Source of the DNA: Pleodorina starrii
Taxonomy: Eukaryota > Chlorophyta > Chlorophyceae > Chlamydomonadales > Volvocaceae
Direction: 5' to 3'
Length of the DNA: 64,000 nucleotides
Assembly: GCA_030267565.1 (NCBI GenBank)
Contig: BRXU01000018.1
Span: forward strand, 1,116,001 to 1,180,000
The translations under genes were made by a program, and so were the position numbers. The notes beneath the pieces were generated by a model that searched no databases, was not told where the DNA came from, and saw only the letters and a list, made by a program, of their open reading frames with translations. Of the stretch, positions 23,901-34,497 are shown piece after piece (positions within the stretch are counted from its first letter, which is position 1; every line of letters starts with the position of its first letter).

Positions 23901-25552
23901 CCAGTCGCAGCCCGCCGCCGCGGCGCTTCCTGCACAGTCGGAGCCCGCCGCCGCGGGGCCGGCTGGGCGGCGGGCGGTACGCCAGCCGCAGCCCGCCGCC
24001 GCGCGGCGGGCCCGGCGGGCCGCGCTACGGCGCCGGCAGCCGCAGCCCCTCGCCGCTCGGCCGAATGCGGGGTCACTACGGTGGACCGCGCTACGGCAAC
24101 GGCCCCGCCACCAGCCCCGGGGACCACCGCGGCGGCGGCGGCCGGCGTTTCAGCAGCAGGAGCCCTTCGCCGATGGGCCGCCGCGGCGGGCCGCGGGGCC
24201 CCCCGGGCAGCCGCTACAGCAGCCGCAGCCCCGAGCCTGGACCGTACCGGGGCATGGGCCCGGGTGGCCGCTTCGATGCCGGGGGCTATTCGGAGGAGGA
24301 GGACATGGGCGTCGGGCGGCGCGCCGGGCCGCGGGACCGCGGGCGAGGAGACGAGCGGCCGGCGGGCGCTGGCGGGGGGCCCCCGGAAGAGCAGCAGCAG
24401 CAGCAGCCTGCAGGGACGCCGGAGGTGCGTGGGTTTGGGTTGGGGTTTGGGTTTGCGGGAGCTGTTAGGTCGGGGCGGGGCGGCAGGTTGTGTGAGGATG
24501 GGAGGATGGGGCACGGGCTTGCCGGAGGGGCCAGCACGGCTGGCAGGGACTGTTGGGTACGATGCGGAGGACAAGTACAGGGCAGGGGGGCGAACAGGCG
24601 GGGCTTGGCGGCGCTGCACTTTTGGCTTTTTTGTGCAGGCGGATTGTTAGCGGGCGGCGGCCGTTGTGTTCTCCCCTCGAACCCCCGTTTTCCTGGGGTC
24701 GGCGCATGCAACGCACATTGGCGCAGCCTTACGAAACACAAACCCATGTGATCTGTGTGTGTGTCGCCTTGTGTCTTGTCCTTGTCCTTCTCCCTGTCCC
24801 TCTCACCGCAGCCTACCGAGTCTGGGGAGATTTCCGAGGGCGAGGTGCCTGACTCGGACGCGGAGGGGCCTCCGGGACCCAGCGGGCGCTCACGTCCGGA
24901 CGCGGGCGGCAAGCACGGCGGAAGGGGCGGCCGCGGCGGCGGCGGCGGCTGGGACGGCAAGGATTCTCGGGGCCGCGGTTATGCCGGGGGGAGCTCCTAC
25001 GGCTCCGGCTACGATCGGGGACCTCGAGGGGCAGGGGGGCCGGAGGGGTACCGGGGCGGGGGCGGGGGCGGTGGGTCGGGGCGGGGGAGAGGCGGCGGCG
25101 GGAGAGGAGGCCGGGGCGGGCGCGGGGCGGGCGGGCCGGGCGGGCCGCCGGGCATGGTGGTTGGGCCCGGCGGGATGGTGTACCCGTTTGGGCCGTATGA
25201 GGGGTATGGCGAGGAGGAAGCGTACGGCTGGTACGACGAGGGCTACGGGTACGGGTACGATGAGGAGGGTGAGGGCTGGGAGGGCGATTTCGGGTACGCC
25301 TACGCCGACCCGGCGTACTTTGGCGCCTTCTACGCGCCGCCGATGGTGGGAGGCGGGCGGGGAGGCGGGCGAGGGGCGGGCGGCGGCGAGTTCGAGATGT
25401 ACGGATTTGGCGGCGGCGGCGGCATGGCCAGTGGCGGCATGGCCGGTGGCGGTGGCGGCGCTGGCGCCGGCGGTGGTGGCGGCGGCGGGTATTCTGGCGG
25501 CAGCCGGCCTGCCGGCGGTGGTACCAAGGGCAAGGGCCGCGGCGCAGGGTAG
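14993..25552 (+). CDS. SF1: Splicing factor 1 / branchpoint-binding protein, 11 exons
   Basis: Exons: 14993-15358, 16420-16578, 18407-18724, 19043-19136, 19499-19590, 20228-20346, 20899-21064, 21625-21877, 22184-23256, 23591-24424, 24812-25552 (1404 aa). SF1/BBP binds the intron branchpoint and U2AF in the early spliceosome. Two U2AF-ligand motifs (RRKRSRW ending near residue 25, RKRRSRW ending near 82) precede the conserved SPSP phosphorylation motif (145-148), in the context [16 protein letters not shown]. The KH domain carries GLIIGPRG (GxxG at about 221-224). A QUA2-like helix region follows. As in plant SF1 there is an RRM (about 410-490; [15 protein letters not shown]). The CCHC zinc knuckles expected between KH and RRM are absent. 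The C-terminal half is low complexity, with SRSPPPRG repeats in exon 10 and Gly/Tyr-rich sequence to the end. The length is well above human SF1 or yeast Msl5 because of these regions. Confidence 0.95.
18180..18215 (+). repeat. Telomere-like CCCTAAAA tract
   Basis: CTAAAACAACCCTAAAACCC in sense orientation in SF1 intron 2, upstream of a module C copy. Confidence 0.7.
18304..18361 (+). repeat. Intron module C copy (long form)
   Basis: GTTCGCTAACGCCGTCTCCG, then CCGCTGCGGTATCTTC and a tract ending TTAACCCC, about 50 nt before the SF1 exon 3 acceptor. Confidence 0.9.
18990..19028 (+). repeat. Intron module A, one and a half copies
   Basis: CATATCACTCC followed by GGGAGCATATCACTCCC and CCTGACCC, ending close to the SF1 exon 4 acceptor at 19042. 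Confidence 0.85.
19395..19445 (+). repeat. Intron module C copy
   Basis: TTTGCTGCGGTATCTTCTTG followed by CTTACCCC in SF1 intron 4, directly upstream of a module B copy. Confidence 0.9.
19463..19498 (+). repeat. Intron module B copy forming the 3' splice site
   Basis: ACGGGCTACGGCCTATACG then TGGATAACCCCCCCAG. The module runs straight into the AG of SF1 intron 4. Confidence 0.92.
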
Positions 25553-28038
25553 CGCGGCGCGCGGGGTCTGCTGCGTCCGGGCTCTGCGACGACAGTCGCG
25601 CGTGCGGCTGGCAGTCGCTCTCTGCTGCCTGCGCCTTTTTACAGCGAGGCAGGAGAGGGTAGGGTAGGGCAGGGTGAAGAGGCGCGAGAGTCGACGCGGG
25701 CCGTGCGCGTGGTTGCACCGTTACGGACGGGCCTTGGCTCTCGCTGTTGCAGACACGTGTACGTAGGGCCCTGCACTGCGGTGAGAATGCATGCATATCA
25801 GGAATCTAGATACACCAGGTATTAGGCTGCCGCCACGCCCGGGCGGCCGCTTGTTTGGCTGCAGGCTTTGGCCGCGTTTCCCAGAAGCAGCGCGGAGCGG
25901 CCATTTGGACCGCGGACCCCGTGTGATGGTTACTGCCGCGCCGCAACACCCTCGATGCAAACGCAATGTTGACGCCTGGCGCCGCGCGGCGCGAGCGCCG
26001 CTCTGCCTGCCTGCCCGCCTGGTGCCTGCCCTTGTGAGGATCCCCGCCCGACGCCCGTGCGTGCGCCATCCCGCTCAGACTTACCGGTACCGTAGCTGCA
26101 AAGTTCGGACCCGTGGGTCGGAGTCGCCATGCGGCGACTGGGTGGACCGGCTCCCGATGTTCGCGGGTGTTCGGTGTACAGTGTAACCCCTCGGCGAGGG
26201 CTGTGGCCTGTGAGGTGACGGCGCGAGGCACGTGGGACCGCACTGCAGCCCGACGAGAGCTGTGAATATGCTCTTGCTTTGCTGTCGAACTAATAAATAA
26301 TTGTTTTCCGGAAACCAAAGGACGACGCAGCTGGGACGCAGCCACAGAAGAGTGTCGAGATTGAAGGAGGACGTTCAGCGGCTAGCGCCACAGCCATTGG
26401 TCCGCACCGGCACTGTACCGTATAAGGAACAGAGTAACCCTTTGGAGGAGAACGAATCGCAACGTGGAAGACGACATATGTATGTGTATGTGTATGTTAC
26501 AAGCACCTGTCTCGAGCAGCACCGAAAACGGTTGTACAGAAACGGTTCACAGTTACCCTTGCTGCATGTTCGTAATGCACACGGCCCCAGCCCGGTGATG
26601 TTTCCCACGTGACCAGGTGGGTCCGTCGGGAGGGAGCCCACGCAGTAATACGCGGCGCCGGACATGACAAGACGAAGCGGCGTCATGAAACCGACGGCGT
26701 AGAACAGAGACGACTGTGGCATACCGGTACGATGGCTTTTGGTCCCCCGGAATCAGTAACGCGGTGCGATACGAAGCCACACGCCTCGATCCCGGGGGAT
26801 CCCAGCCGAATGTACGGCCGAAAAGAGGGACAGCACACCAAGTTTCGCAACACCATATACGCCACGACCTTGAACAAAACACACCTAGTATCAAGTACTT
26901 CGTGATCTTAAATTTTGTCTTCTCCTGTTATCAGCTTAACACCCAACTGGCGACAGCGCACAGCGGCGGTACAGCTCAGCTCAGAGCTCATAGTGTACAA
27001 CAACGGAACGGGATGGGTTTGGGGGTGTGGGGTGAGGTGGGATGTTGGGCTAAAACAATGACGACGATTGATGGCACCCACGACAGCGGCGGTACGGTAC
27101 AACCACCAGCACGCTACAACCACTTTGGCTCAACCGCCATCAACCAACCGGACCTCAGCCGGGCGAGCGCCCCGCCCAGGCGCCCACACACATAGGGTAC
27201 ACATAGGGAATACCGCACCAACAAAACAAAACAAAACACAAAGAAGCCGCCTCCCAGCCCCCAACCAGAGCGCAAAGAGCACGTCCCCAAACAATCCTCT
27301 GTCGGGGTTCTCTCGGGGGTGGGTGGTCAAAGAAGAACGAAAGACGGCGCTGCAGCGAGGGCACGCCACGCAGAACGACCCTGCGCCCTGCGTCCCCACA
27401 CGGGCTGCCCAGGCGTATCGACTACAGATATGACAACACAACAGCGGCAGTACAACTATGTACATTCGCGACCGACCGACCGACCTGCCCTAACACGCGA
27501 GCCGCAGGCTCGGTGCTCTCGGCCCCGGGCTCGGCCCCGCGCCAGGCGTGAGATCCACAATACGGATCGAGCCCTCATAGTACGACAGCCGCAACTCCCC
27601 GAAGCCGTACTGGGGATGCAACCGCTATGGCCCTCGACCAAAACGGCGCCATGAGAACTGGCGCACGCGCACTGTGTTGCAGCAGCCCTTGATTTGAAGC
27701 ACATGCCCTCAGTGAAAAGCGGCGACACGATGTGCCCCCCACGCCTCCCCCAAAAGAGACACACGACAAATTTGCAACGCCGAAAACATTGAAACCCATA
27801 AAAGCGAGGCGGCAGCGCATCCTTGAAATTCAAATGGAAATGATGAAAAACAACCCCTCCCTCCCTCCTCCTCTGGCCGCAAAATTATCCGTCCGTCTGT
27901 CGCAAAGAGGCAACTAGGCAATCACGCCACGCCACCTCTCGTCATGCCGCGCAATGCGCCATTCCCATCATCGGCGGGGCGGGGCGCCGCTGAAAAAGAG
28001 AAAAAATCAAAACCGCTCCGACACACGCCCCCACCTTA
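25553..28038. other. Convergent intergenic region (SF1 / ankyrin gene)
   Basis: Lies downstream of both flanking stop codons. It is AT-richer from about 26,200. It contains a GACCCGTGGGTC near-palindrome at 26108-26119. The open frames here are short and show no recognisable motif. Confidence 0.6.
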
Positions 28039-30350
28039 CTAGCCCCTGCAGCCCTGGCAGCCGCACGCCGCCCGCGCAGGCCGCGACAGCGCCCGCGGCT
28101 CCACGCCCGGCGGCGCCAGCCCCGCCAGTGCCAATATCTCCATCCGCAGCTCCCCCACCAGCCCTCCTCCCTCCGAAGAAGGCCGCAGCGAGCGGCCCTG
28201 CCGCGGCTGCCGCTCCTGCGCCTCGACGCTCCCCGCCCCGCTCGACCCCGCCGCCTGCTCCTCCTCCACCTTCTCCTCCTCATCGTCCTCGTCGTCCTTC
28301 CGCTCGTTGCTGCAGCTGGGGGCGGCGGCGCTGCCGGCGCCGCCGCCGCGCCCCGCGCCGCTGAGCGCCGCCAGCGCCGCGACGCGCTTGCGGTCGAGCA
28401 GCGCGCGACCCGCCGCCACGGCCTTGTCGTACAGGTCCGCGCGGAGCTGCCGCTGCGCGCGGCAGCGCGCCGCCGCCGCCAGCCATCCGCCCGCCACGTC
28501 TTGCATGGCGGCCAGGACGCGCTGCGGCAGCAGGCTGTACGGCGCGGACGGGGCACCGCCCAGCTCCGAGACCACGGCGCTGCAGCCGTACCGCCACAGC
28601 TCGTCCACCGCTTTGCGGCACTCGGCCAGCTCGGTGCCATCCTGGGGGTTGGGCGGCAGTCGCGGAGGGTGCGCAGGAGCACGGATTCAACCCTTACCGA
28701 CAAACAAAAAGTGAAAGACGCACTTTTGCATGCATGAGTCTGGACTGGACAACGACCGACGACGACGAGGCGAGTGCCGAGTACCGCACAACACTTCTTC
28801 CTAACCGCACAACCGCACAACCCACCCCGTCCCCGTATCTTCTTTTTACCCACCCACCCACCCACCCCGTCCCACCCACCCACCTGCAGTTGCTCCATTT
28901 GGGCGCAGTGGCGGCGGTACCAGGCGTCATCCGCCGGCGTCCGATTGTGGCAGCTGTTGCCGCCCGCGCCCGCCTCCCGTTCCTCCTCAACCTCCTCCTC
29001 CTCCAACTCCACCTCGGCAACAACCGCCTCCCCGTCCTGCGGCCACAGTCCCGGCCAGCGCGCGTGCTGCTGGCCGCACGGGCACAGCAGCGCCTCCGCC
29101 CCCGGCCCCGCCGCAGCGGCCAGGCTGCCGCCGCATTGCTCCATCAGCCCGTCGAGGTGCTCCTCCCAGGCCGCCGGCGCATACAGCGCCTGCCGCACGC
29201 GCGCCGCCTCGCCGCCCACGTCCGCACCAAAGGCGACCAGCACGTGCACGTGGCTGAAGCAGTCGCCGGCGGCCGCCAGCGCCAGAGGCGAGTCGGACGG
29301 CTGGTCGGCCCAGGCCACGTGCGGCGCCGCGCCGCGGCGCAGCAGCGTGGAGACGCAGCAGGTGCGCGAGCCGCGGCAGAAGCGGCCGGCGCACAGCAGC
29401 AGCGGCGCGCCGAGTTCCGGGTCGGCGCCGCGGGCCAGCAGCCACTGCATCAGCTGCTGTTGGTCGTTGCCGGTGGCGAGCACGAGCGGCGTGGAGGCGA
29501 GGTGGGCGGGGCGCACCGCGTCGAGCACGCAGGGCGGCAGGCGCGGCGGGACCGCGGCGATGACGGCGGGTGGGAAGGCGCGGTGGGAAGCGAGCGCCCA
29601 GACGAGGAAGCGCAGGGAGCGGAGGGCGGGCGGGCGGGCGGGAAAGTCGGGGGGCAGGGCGGCGAGGAGCGCCGCGACGAGGGGCCAGCGGGCGGCGGCG
29701 GCGGCGGCGGCGAGGGGGCAGGTGGCGCGGAGCGCCAGGAGGGCGGCCTCCTCGTCGTCGTCGCCGGGGGAGATGATGTGGGTCGGGTCGGTGGTGGGGG
29801 AAGAGGAGGAGGGGTCGGTGGGGTTGTGGTGGGAGGGTCGGGTGGAAGGACCGGCGGAGGGCGCGCAGCGGCAGGTGCCAGAGCAGGAGCAGGAGGTGGA
29901 GCAGGGGCGGCGGCTGCTAGGCAGGGAGCGGGTCTCGGGAGGGAAGAGCGAGGCGCCGTGGGAGAGGAGCTTTGAGACGGTGTCGATGAAGCCGCGGCTG
30001 GCAGCGACGTACAGGGGCGTGCGGCCGGCACGGTCCGGCCGATCCATGTCCGCGCCCAGCGAGGCCAGCACCTCCACCAACGCGGCCTGGTTGCGCTGCG
30101 CCGCGCGATGCAGCCCTGTCTCGCCGTTGGCGGGATCCTCAAAGTTGGGGTCTGCTCCGTCTGCCACGCAACGAGCTGCCGAGGTGACGTCCCCATGTGC
30201 AGCTGCACCGAGCAGGCGGTGACCTGCCTGCACAGCGGCCTCTGCTGTGGAGACAAGCCTTTGCTGGTAGTCAGAAGACAAACCGCATCGACCAACATCA
30301 GCGACGAAACGCTGGCCAAAGGAGGTCGCATGACTAGAAACTAGCGCCAT
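28039..30350 (-). CDS. Ankyrin-repeat protein, 2 exons
   Basis: Exons 30350-28884 and 28641-28039, phase 0, 689 aa. At least two clear ankyrin repeats lie at about residues 50-135: NGETGLHRAAQRNQAALVEV, then RAGRTPLYVAASRGFIDTVS. More degenerate repeats follow (STPLVLATGNDQQQLMQWLL; SPLALAAAGDCFSHVHVLVA). The N-terminus has no targeting peptide that I can see. A Ser/Pro-rich linker separates the first repeats from the rest. The C-terminal part has an Ala/Arg-rich helix region (MQDVAGGWLAAAARCRAQRQ), an acidic stretch, and ends in a Cys pair (CGCQGC). Ankyrin repeats mediate protein binding; no catalytic domain is visible. A read-through of the intron donor gives a longer artefact frame down to 27942. 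The start is the ATG in the AT-richer head. Confidence 0.8.
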
Positions 30351-32006
30351 CGGGTGCCCTCCGAAACAAGCCGATCCTGCAAGCGAGATAGAAAATTACT
30401 TTTCATATCCATCCAGTCACAAGCAAACTAAGGTTGTGCGAAACGTTCATATGTCAAATACCGGAGGTCCGGAGCAACGGCCGGCCAGGCCAGCAGGCCC
30501 TGAAGCAGCCCGCAGGGCCCAATCAACTCTCGATCAAACCAATATAGCATGCGGTAAGTTCAGACAAGGAGCGTGCCTACCTGCACTGACGACCACGATA
30601 GGGTTTACACCTATGCCCGCGTCCTGCTGGAAGCTGATGGTATGCAGCCAGCAGCCTGATGGGCTGTGCTCAGCACCAGTGCAGTCCGCACGCGTATCGA
30701 GCTCGTAGAAATCGCAAAAGGCGATCTTTGCTGCCTCAATGACGCCGCGGGCAGCGGTTGACCGTGCGGAAGCGCAGTTACCCGCGAGCCAAAATACCAA
30801 AGTACAATATTTATTACTGTCGCAAACTGCCGTTCTTGATATGGCAAGCAAGTTGGTGATGTGGTAAAAATAAAAACGGAATCCTTCGCGGGCCCTGTGA
30901 AGAGTGACCTGGATTACACGAAATTGACTGGGGCTTCGGACGCAGCGCCTCGCGTATAAAGCCGCAAACGTGCAGCATCGAAAGCTCCCCGCTCTAAATG
31001 ACAATGAACTTGGATCTTGTGTAACTGCTATCCGTACGCCGAGATATTTTTGTTTTGGCCTCGTTGCTGTCTAGAATGTAGAAAAGAGCACGCGCGAGCT
31101 TGAATGCCTCCAGCGCAACACCTTCACCACAGGAGAGGGTGGGATGTATACCGCGGCCGGTGAACGCCGGAAGAGCGGGTTTCGCCCATGCCGGAAGATC
31201 TAACTGACCCAAAGACGGAGGCCGCCGTGATGTCACGTTCACTAGCTTTGTTTGGTGCGACAAAAGTTGCAGCCCTAGGCGCAGCTTCCGCAAGTCTCAC
31301 CTTGCAGCGCGCGCAAAAGGGCCGCCAGGCGCCTCGCTCTTCGTTAGCAGCAGTTTTCCATCGGAAAGAAATCACACGCGGCTACTGCCAATGACTATGA
31401 GCTGCTGTCCTTGTTTGTACACCAACTATCACAAGGGGCCGCATTTTGGCGGCACGGAGCGGCCAGGCCGAAGCCCAGGTTCAGACCGTTTCCCTGGGGC
31501 CACCAGGGCATAGGCCATGTATCGAACGCGCAAACGTGTCACCAAGCGCAGACGTGCGGGTGTGGTCAGTCAGCGGCAATCGCCTTTTCGCTGCTCGACG
31601 CTAGCTTTCAAGCACGTCGCAACGGTCTCGACAGCTCTGGCCGAACCGCTCTCCGCACGTCGCCCTTACCAGCAGGCCGCCAACCCCAAAACTGAGAGAA
31701 CCCAAACCTAAAGCGGCAGCCAGCGGCATCCATGCGCAATCCTGACCAGTCCCACGGCGTGGTCCACCTCAGTGCTGCGCTACGGCTCCCTCCTCTTGAC
31801 AGCCACCACAGCCTCAGGAATCACCTTTGGTGAGGGGAGTCGAGGCGACAGCAAGTCCCCCTCATGTCCATACCACCCGTTCCTTGACAAAGCATGACGA
31901 CTTCTCAAGGGGGCAGCAGACCAGACTTTATCCCTGGAAGGATCTGCCCTTCAAACGGCAATTAAGTACAGCTTGGACCACGTGACGCGTCGAAACAGAG
32001 GCCTAG
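30351..32006. other. AT-richer region upstream of the ankyrin gene, unresolved
   Basis: Contains the promoter of the ankyrin gene at its left end. Some short frames look protein-like, for example a plus frame at 31397 beginning MSCCPCLYTNYHKG, which could be the head of the unresolved gene to the right. None can be joined confidently. Confidence 0.4.
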
Positions 32007-32562
32007 TCGAAGCTCATACGGTACCCCGTTTATTACGGTACCACGCTGTCGACCATCAATACCGTCAGTAAAGTTGACCGTTCCCACGACAGCTCAACAC
32101 GAGGCAGCGTGGACACTGACGAGTCCCGCAGGTACCAGTAGGTTATGTTCGGTTGTTCGGTTGGGCGCTCTGCGTAGTCCCAACGGCTCGCCTCCGCCTC
32201 CCACCTCCCCTCCTCTGAGCTCTGACCCGACGCTCCTCGCCACATCCTTCCATCTCCTCACCCACTCATCCATCCATCCGCCCACCCACCCATCTTTCCC
32301 TACATCCTCCGCCTGGTTCAAGAGCCCCTTCCGCGCCCGAGCAGCTGCAGCAGCAGAACCAGGTCAGTTCCCTGCCGTTGCTACGGCAACCATGCGCTAC
32401 ATGCGATCCCAATCCCCACAACACACACACACACACAAACAGCCTGGGCGCTGCCGGGTAGTAGTTAACACACGACACTGTACCGTAACAACCACAACAC
32501 AACCACAATAACACACGATGCACGCAGCGGCCGCAGCTTGGCGCCGCCGACGACGAAGACAC
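32007..32562 (+). other. Candidate exon chain of an unresolved plus-strand gene
   Basis: Three short candidate exons connect in phase: 32007-32131 (contains TTLSTINTVSKVDRSHDSST), 32323-32362 (APSAPEQLQQQNQ) and 32537-32562 (LGAADDEDT). Their donors are GTACCA, GTCAGT and GTGAGG. The joined sequence is hydrophilic and acidic and not recognised. Immediately after the last donor the sequence GACACGTG repeats, and skipping the duplication would give EDTCRHCLHD, a possible zinc-ligand pair. Downstream frames to about 34,400 are low complexity and I could not extend the chain. The gene would converge on membrin. Confidence 0.3.
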
Positions 32563-34497
32563 GTGAGGACACGTGCCGTCACTGCCTGCATGACCCCCAC
32601 GTGCGGCGGGCCGCGGAAGGCAAGGCAGCGGGGCCAGCGACCAGGACGCCAACCCAACGCGGAAAGGGGCGCCGGCGGGAGGACACCCTGCCCCCTTTCC
32701 CCCCCTCCCACCACCACCACCACCACCTATTCACGGCAGCCGACGCAAGCTGTGGTCGGCAGGGCCCCCACAACCCACACACACACTTGCGGCTGGGACA
32801 GCAAAAATGTCCTTCCCCCCCCTTTCCTCCCGTGGGCCGCTCCGCGGGGCGCTCCAAACCCCCCAGCAGCTCATCCTCCTGGAAACAGTTTCCGCACAGC
32901 GCCCCCCGCCCCGTTGGACACCCATACCCGCCCGCTGTCCCTCCACAGGACACCAGGAAGGCACCAAGCCCCAAGCCCTACCCTGTTGTCACCTGGTCGG
33001 CCCCGCCCCGTCATCACCCTAAACCCCGTCGCGGTGATACTCTACGGAGCACGGACGCACATCCCCACAGCACGTGGGCACGCCAGCCAGTGGCCCCGCT
33101 TAGGCGGTGTGCGCCGCTTAGGCGGTGGTGCACCTGCGTCTCTCCGTCCCCAGCTCGCATGCACCTGTCCGCATCTGCGAGGGGAGGAAGAGGACGGGCG
33201 GGCGGGCGGGTGCGTGGGCGAGGCAGGCGCTGATGAGGAGGTTGGACGCGGGCGCGGGCGGGCGCGTGGGGCGCCACGATCTCGACCACGAGCACGGTCA
33301 CGGTTTGCAAACGCCTCGGAAGCAGCAACCCGCCACAACACCACAACGGCGCTCGGCGGGAGCCCTTGCGTTGGAAGGCAACCGGGGGGGGATGGCAACT
33401 CCCAAAGAAACGGGCCAGTCGGCGCCATTGCATGCTCTGACCGTCAGCGCCTGCCGCCTTTCGCCTCCCCCCAACCGCGCTCCCGGCCAGGCCGCTCTCC
33501 CCGACCCAGTGCCACTCACACCCACCCGCCCCCACCCCCCAAACCGCACCTCACTTTCCAGCTCGCCCCCTCCCGCCACCCCAGACCATCACCACCACCT
33601 ACCAGGCCCTGTTTCTCCGAACGCCCCCCCTTGCCACTTCTGCCTGGAGAAAGAAAAAACAGCGATGCCCCTGCCTCCCCTCACCCACACACCAGCACCC
33701 CGCCTGCACCGCTGCGTGCGCCCCCACCTGCAGCGCAAGCTGGCCGTCCGTCCTCCGCCAGCCCACGGACGAGCCCACGGGCCACGCCCCAGCCCCCAGA
33801 GCCTCAGCCAACGAGTGGGGACGGAGGGAGCAGGGGGTGGAGTAGAGGCAGCAGGACGCAGAGGAAGGGCCGGAGACGGGCCGGAGACGGAGAAGAGGAG
33901 GACGCCCACCCGAGAAGAGGCTGTTGCTGCTGCTGCTGCTCGCTCCGACCGAGGGAGAGGGAGAGTAAGAGACGGACACGCCAGACCGTAACATGGCCGG
34001 CAGTGGCGGCAGTCAGATCGACCGAGCGACCGACCGGGCGGCCGAGTGGAGCCAGCGACAACATGTCGGGGTCAAGGCCGGGGGCGGCCGGGGAGCCCGG
34101 ACTTTTTTAACACGGCCGGGGGAGCAAGGACGGCCGGACGGCTGGCTGTCAAGGTCGGTAGGGAGCAGCCAGCCCGGCCTTCCGGGTTGCCCCCTCTTGG
34201 CGCCCCTGCCGCGAGAAAGCGCGGCGGGGAGGGAGGGAGGCTTGGGCGGTGGGTCGAGGTGAAGACGGCGGGCTGGTAGGTGCATGGATGACAGATGCAT
34301 GGAGGGATCGATGGATGTCCACAAGAAGGGCTCCGGAACCACTCGCTCCTCCGGCGTCCCTGGACGCCACCGAGAGAGGCGAGGCAGGCGCCGCTGCGGC
34401 CGCTCTGCGCCGCCCAGGCGCCCGCCCCGGGTGGCGGTGCCCCCCCCCCCGTGTTCCCCCGCCCGTGTCCCTCCCCTTCCCCCGTCACCCCGCCAGC
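32563..34497. other. GC-rich region, coding content unresolved
   Basis: Long open frames exist on both strands because the DNA is GC-rich and Pro/Arg/Gly-biased. No conserved motif was recognised. It may hold the body of the plus-strand gene whose head is near 32 kb. Confidence 0.3.

Noticed and set aside
28825..28852. Antisense module C in the ankyrin intron
   Set aside because: Only the CCGTATCTTCTTTTTACCC half matches, so it is too short to count as a copy.
27942..30350. 802-residue version of the ankyrin protein
   Set aside because: It reads through a clear GTGGGT donor and intron; splicing at 28884/28641 gives a clean phase and a sensible C-terminus.
32518..34110. 530-residue plus-strand open frame
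   Set aside because: Composition is Pro/Arg/Thr-rich with no domain, and it overlaps open frames on the other strand; it is best explained by GC-rich DNA.
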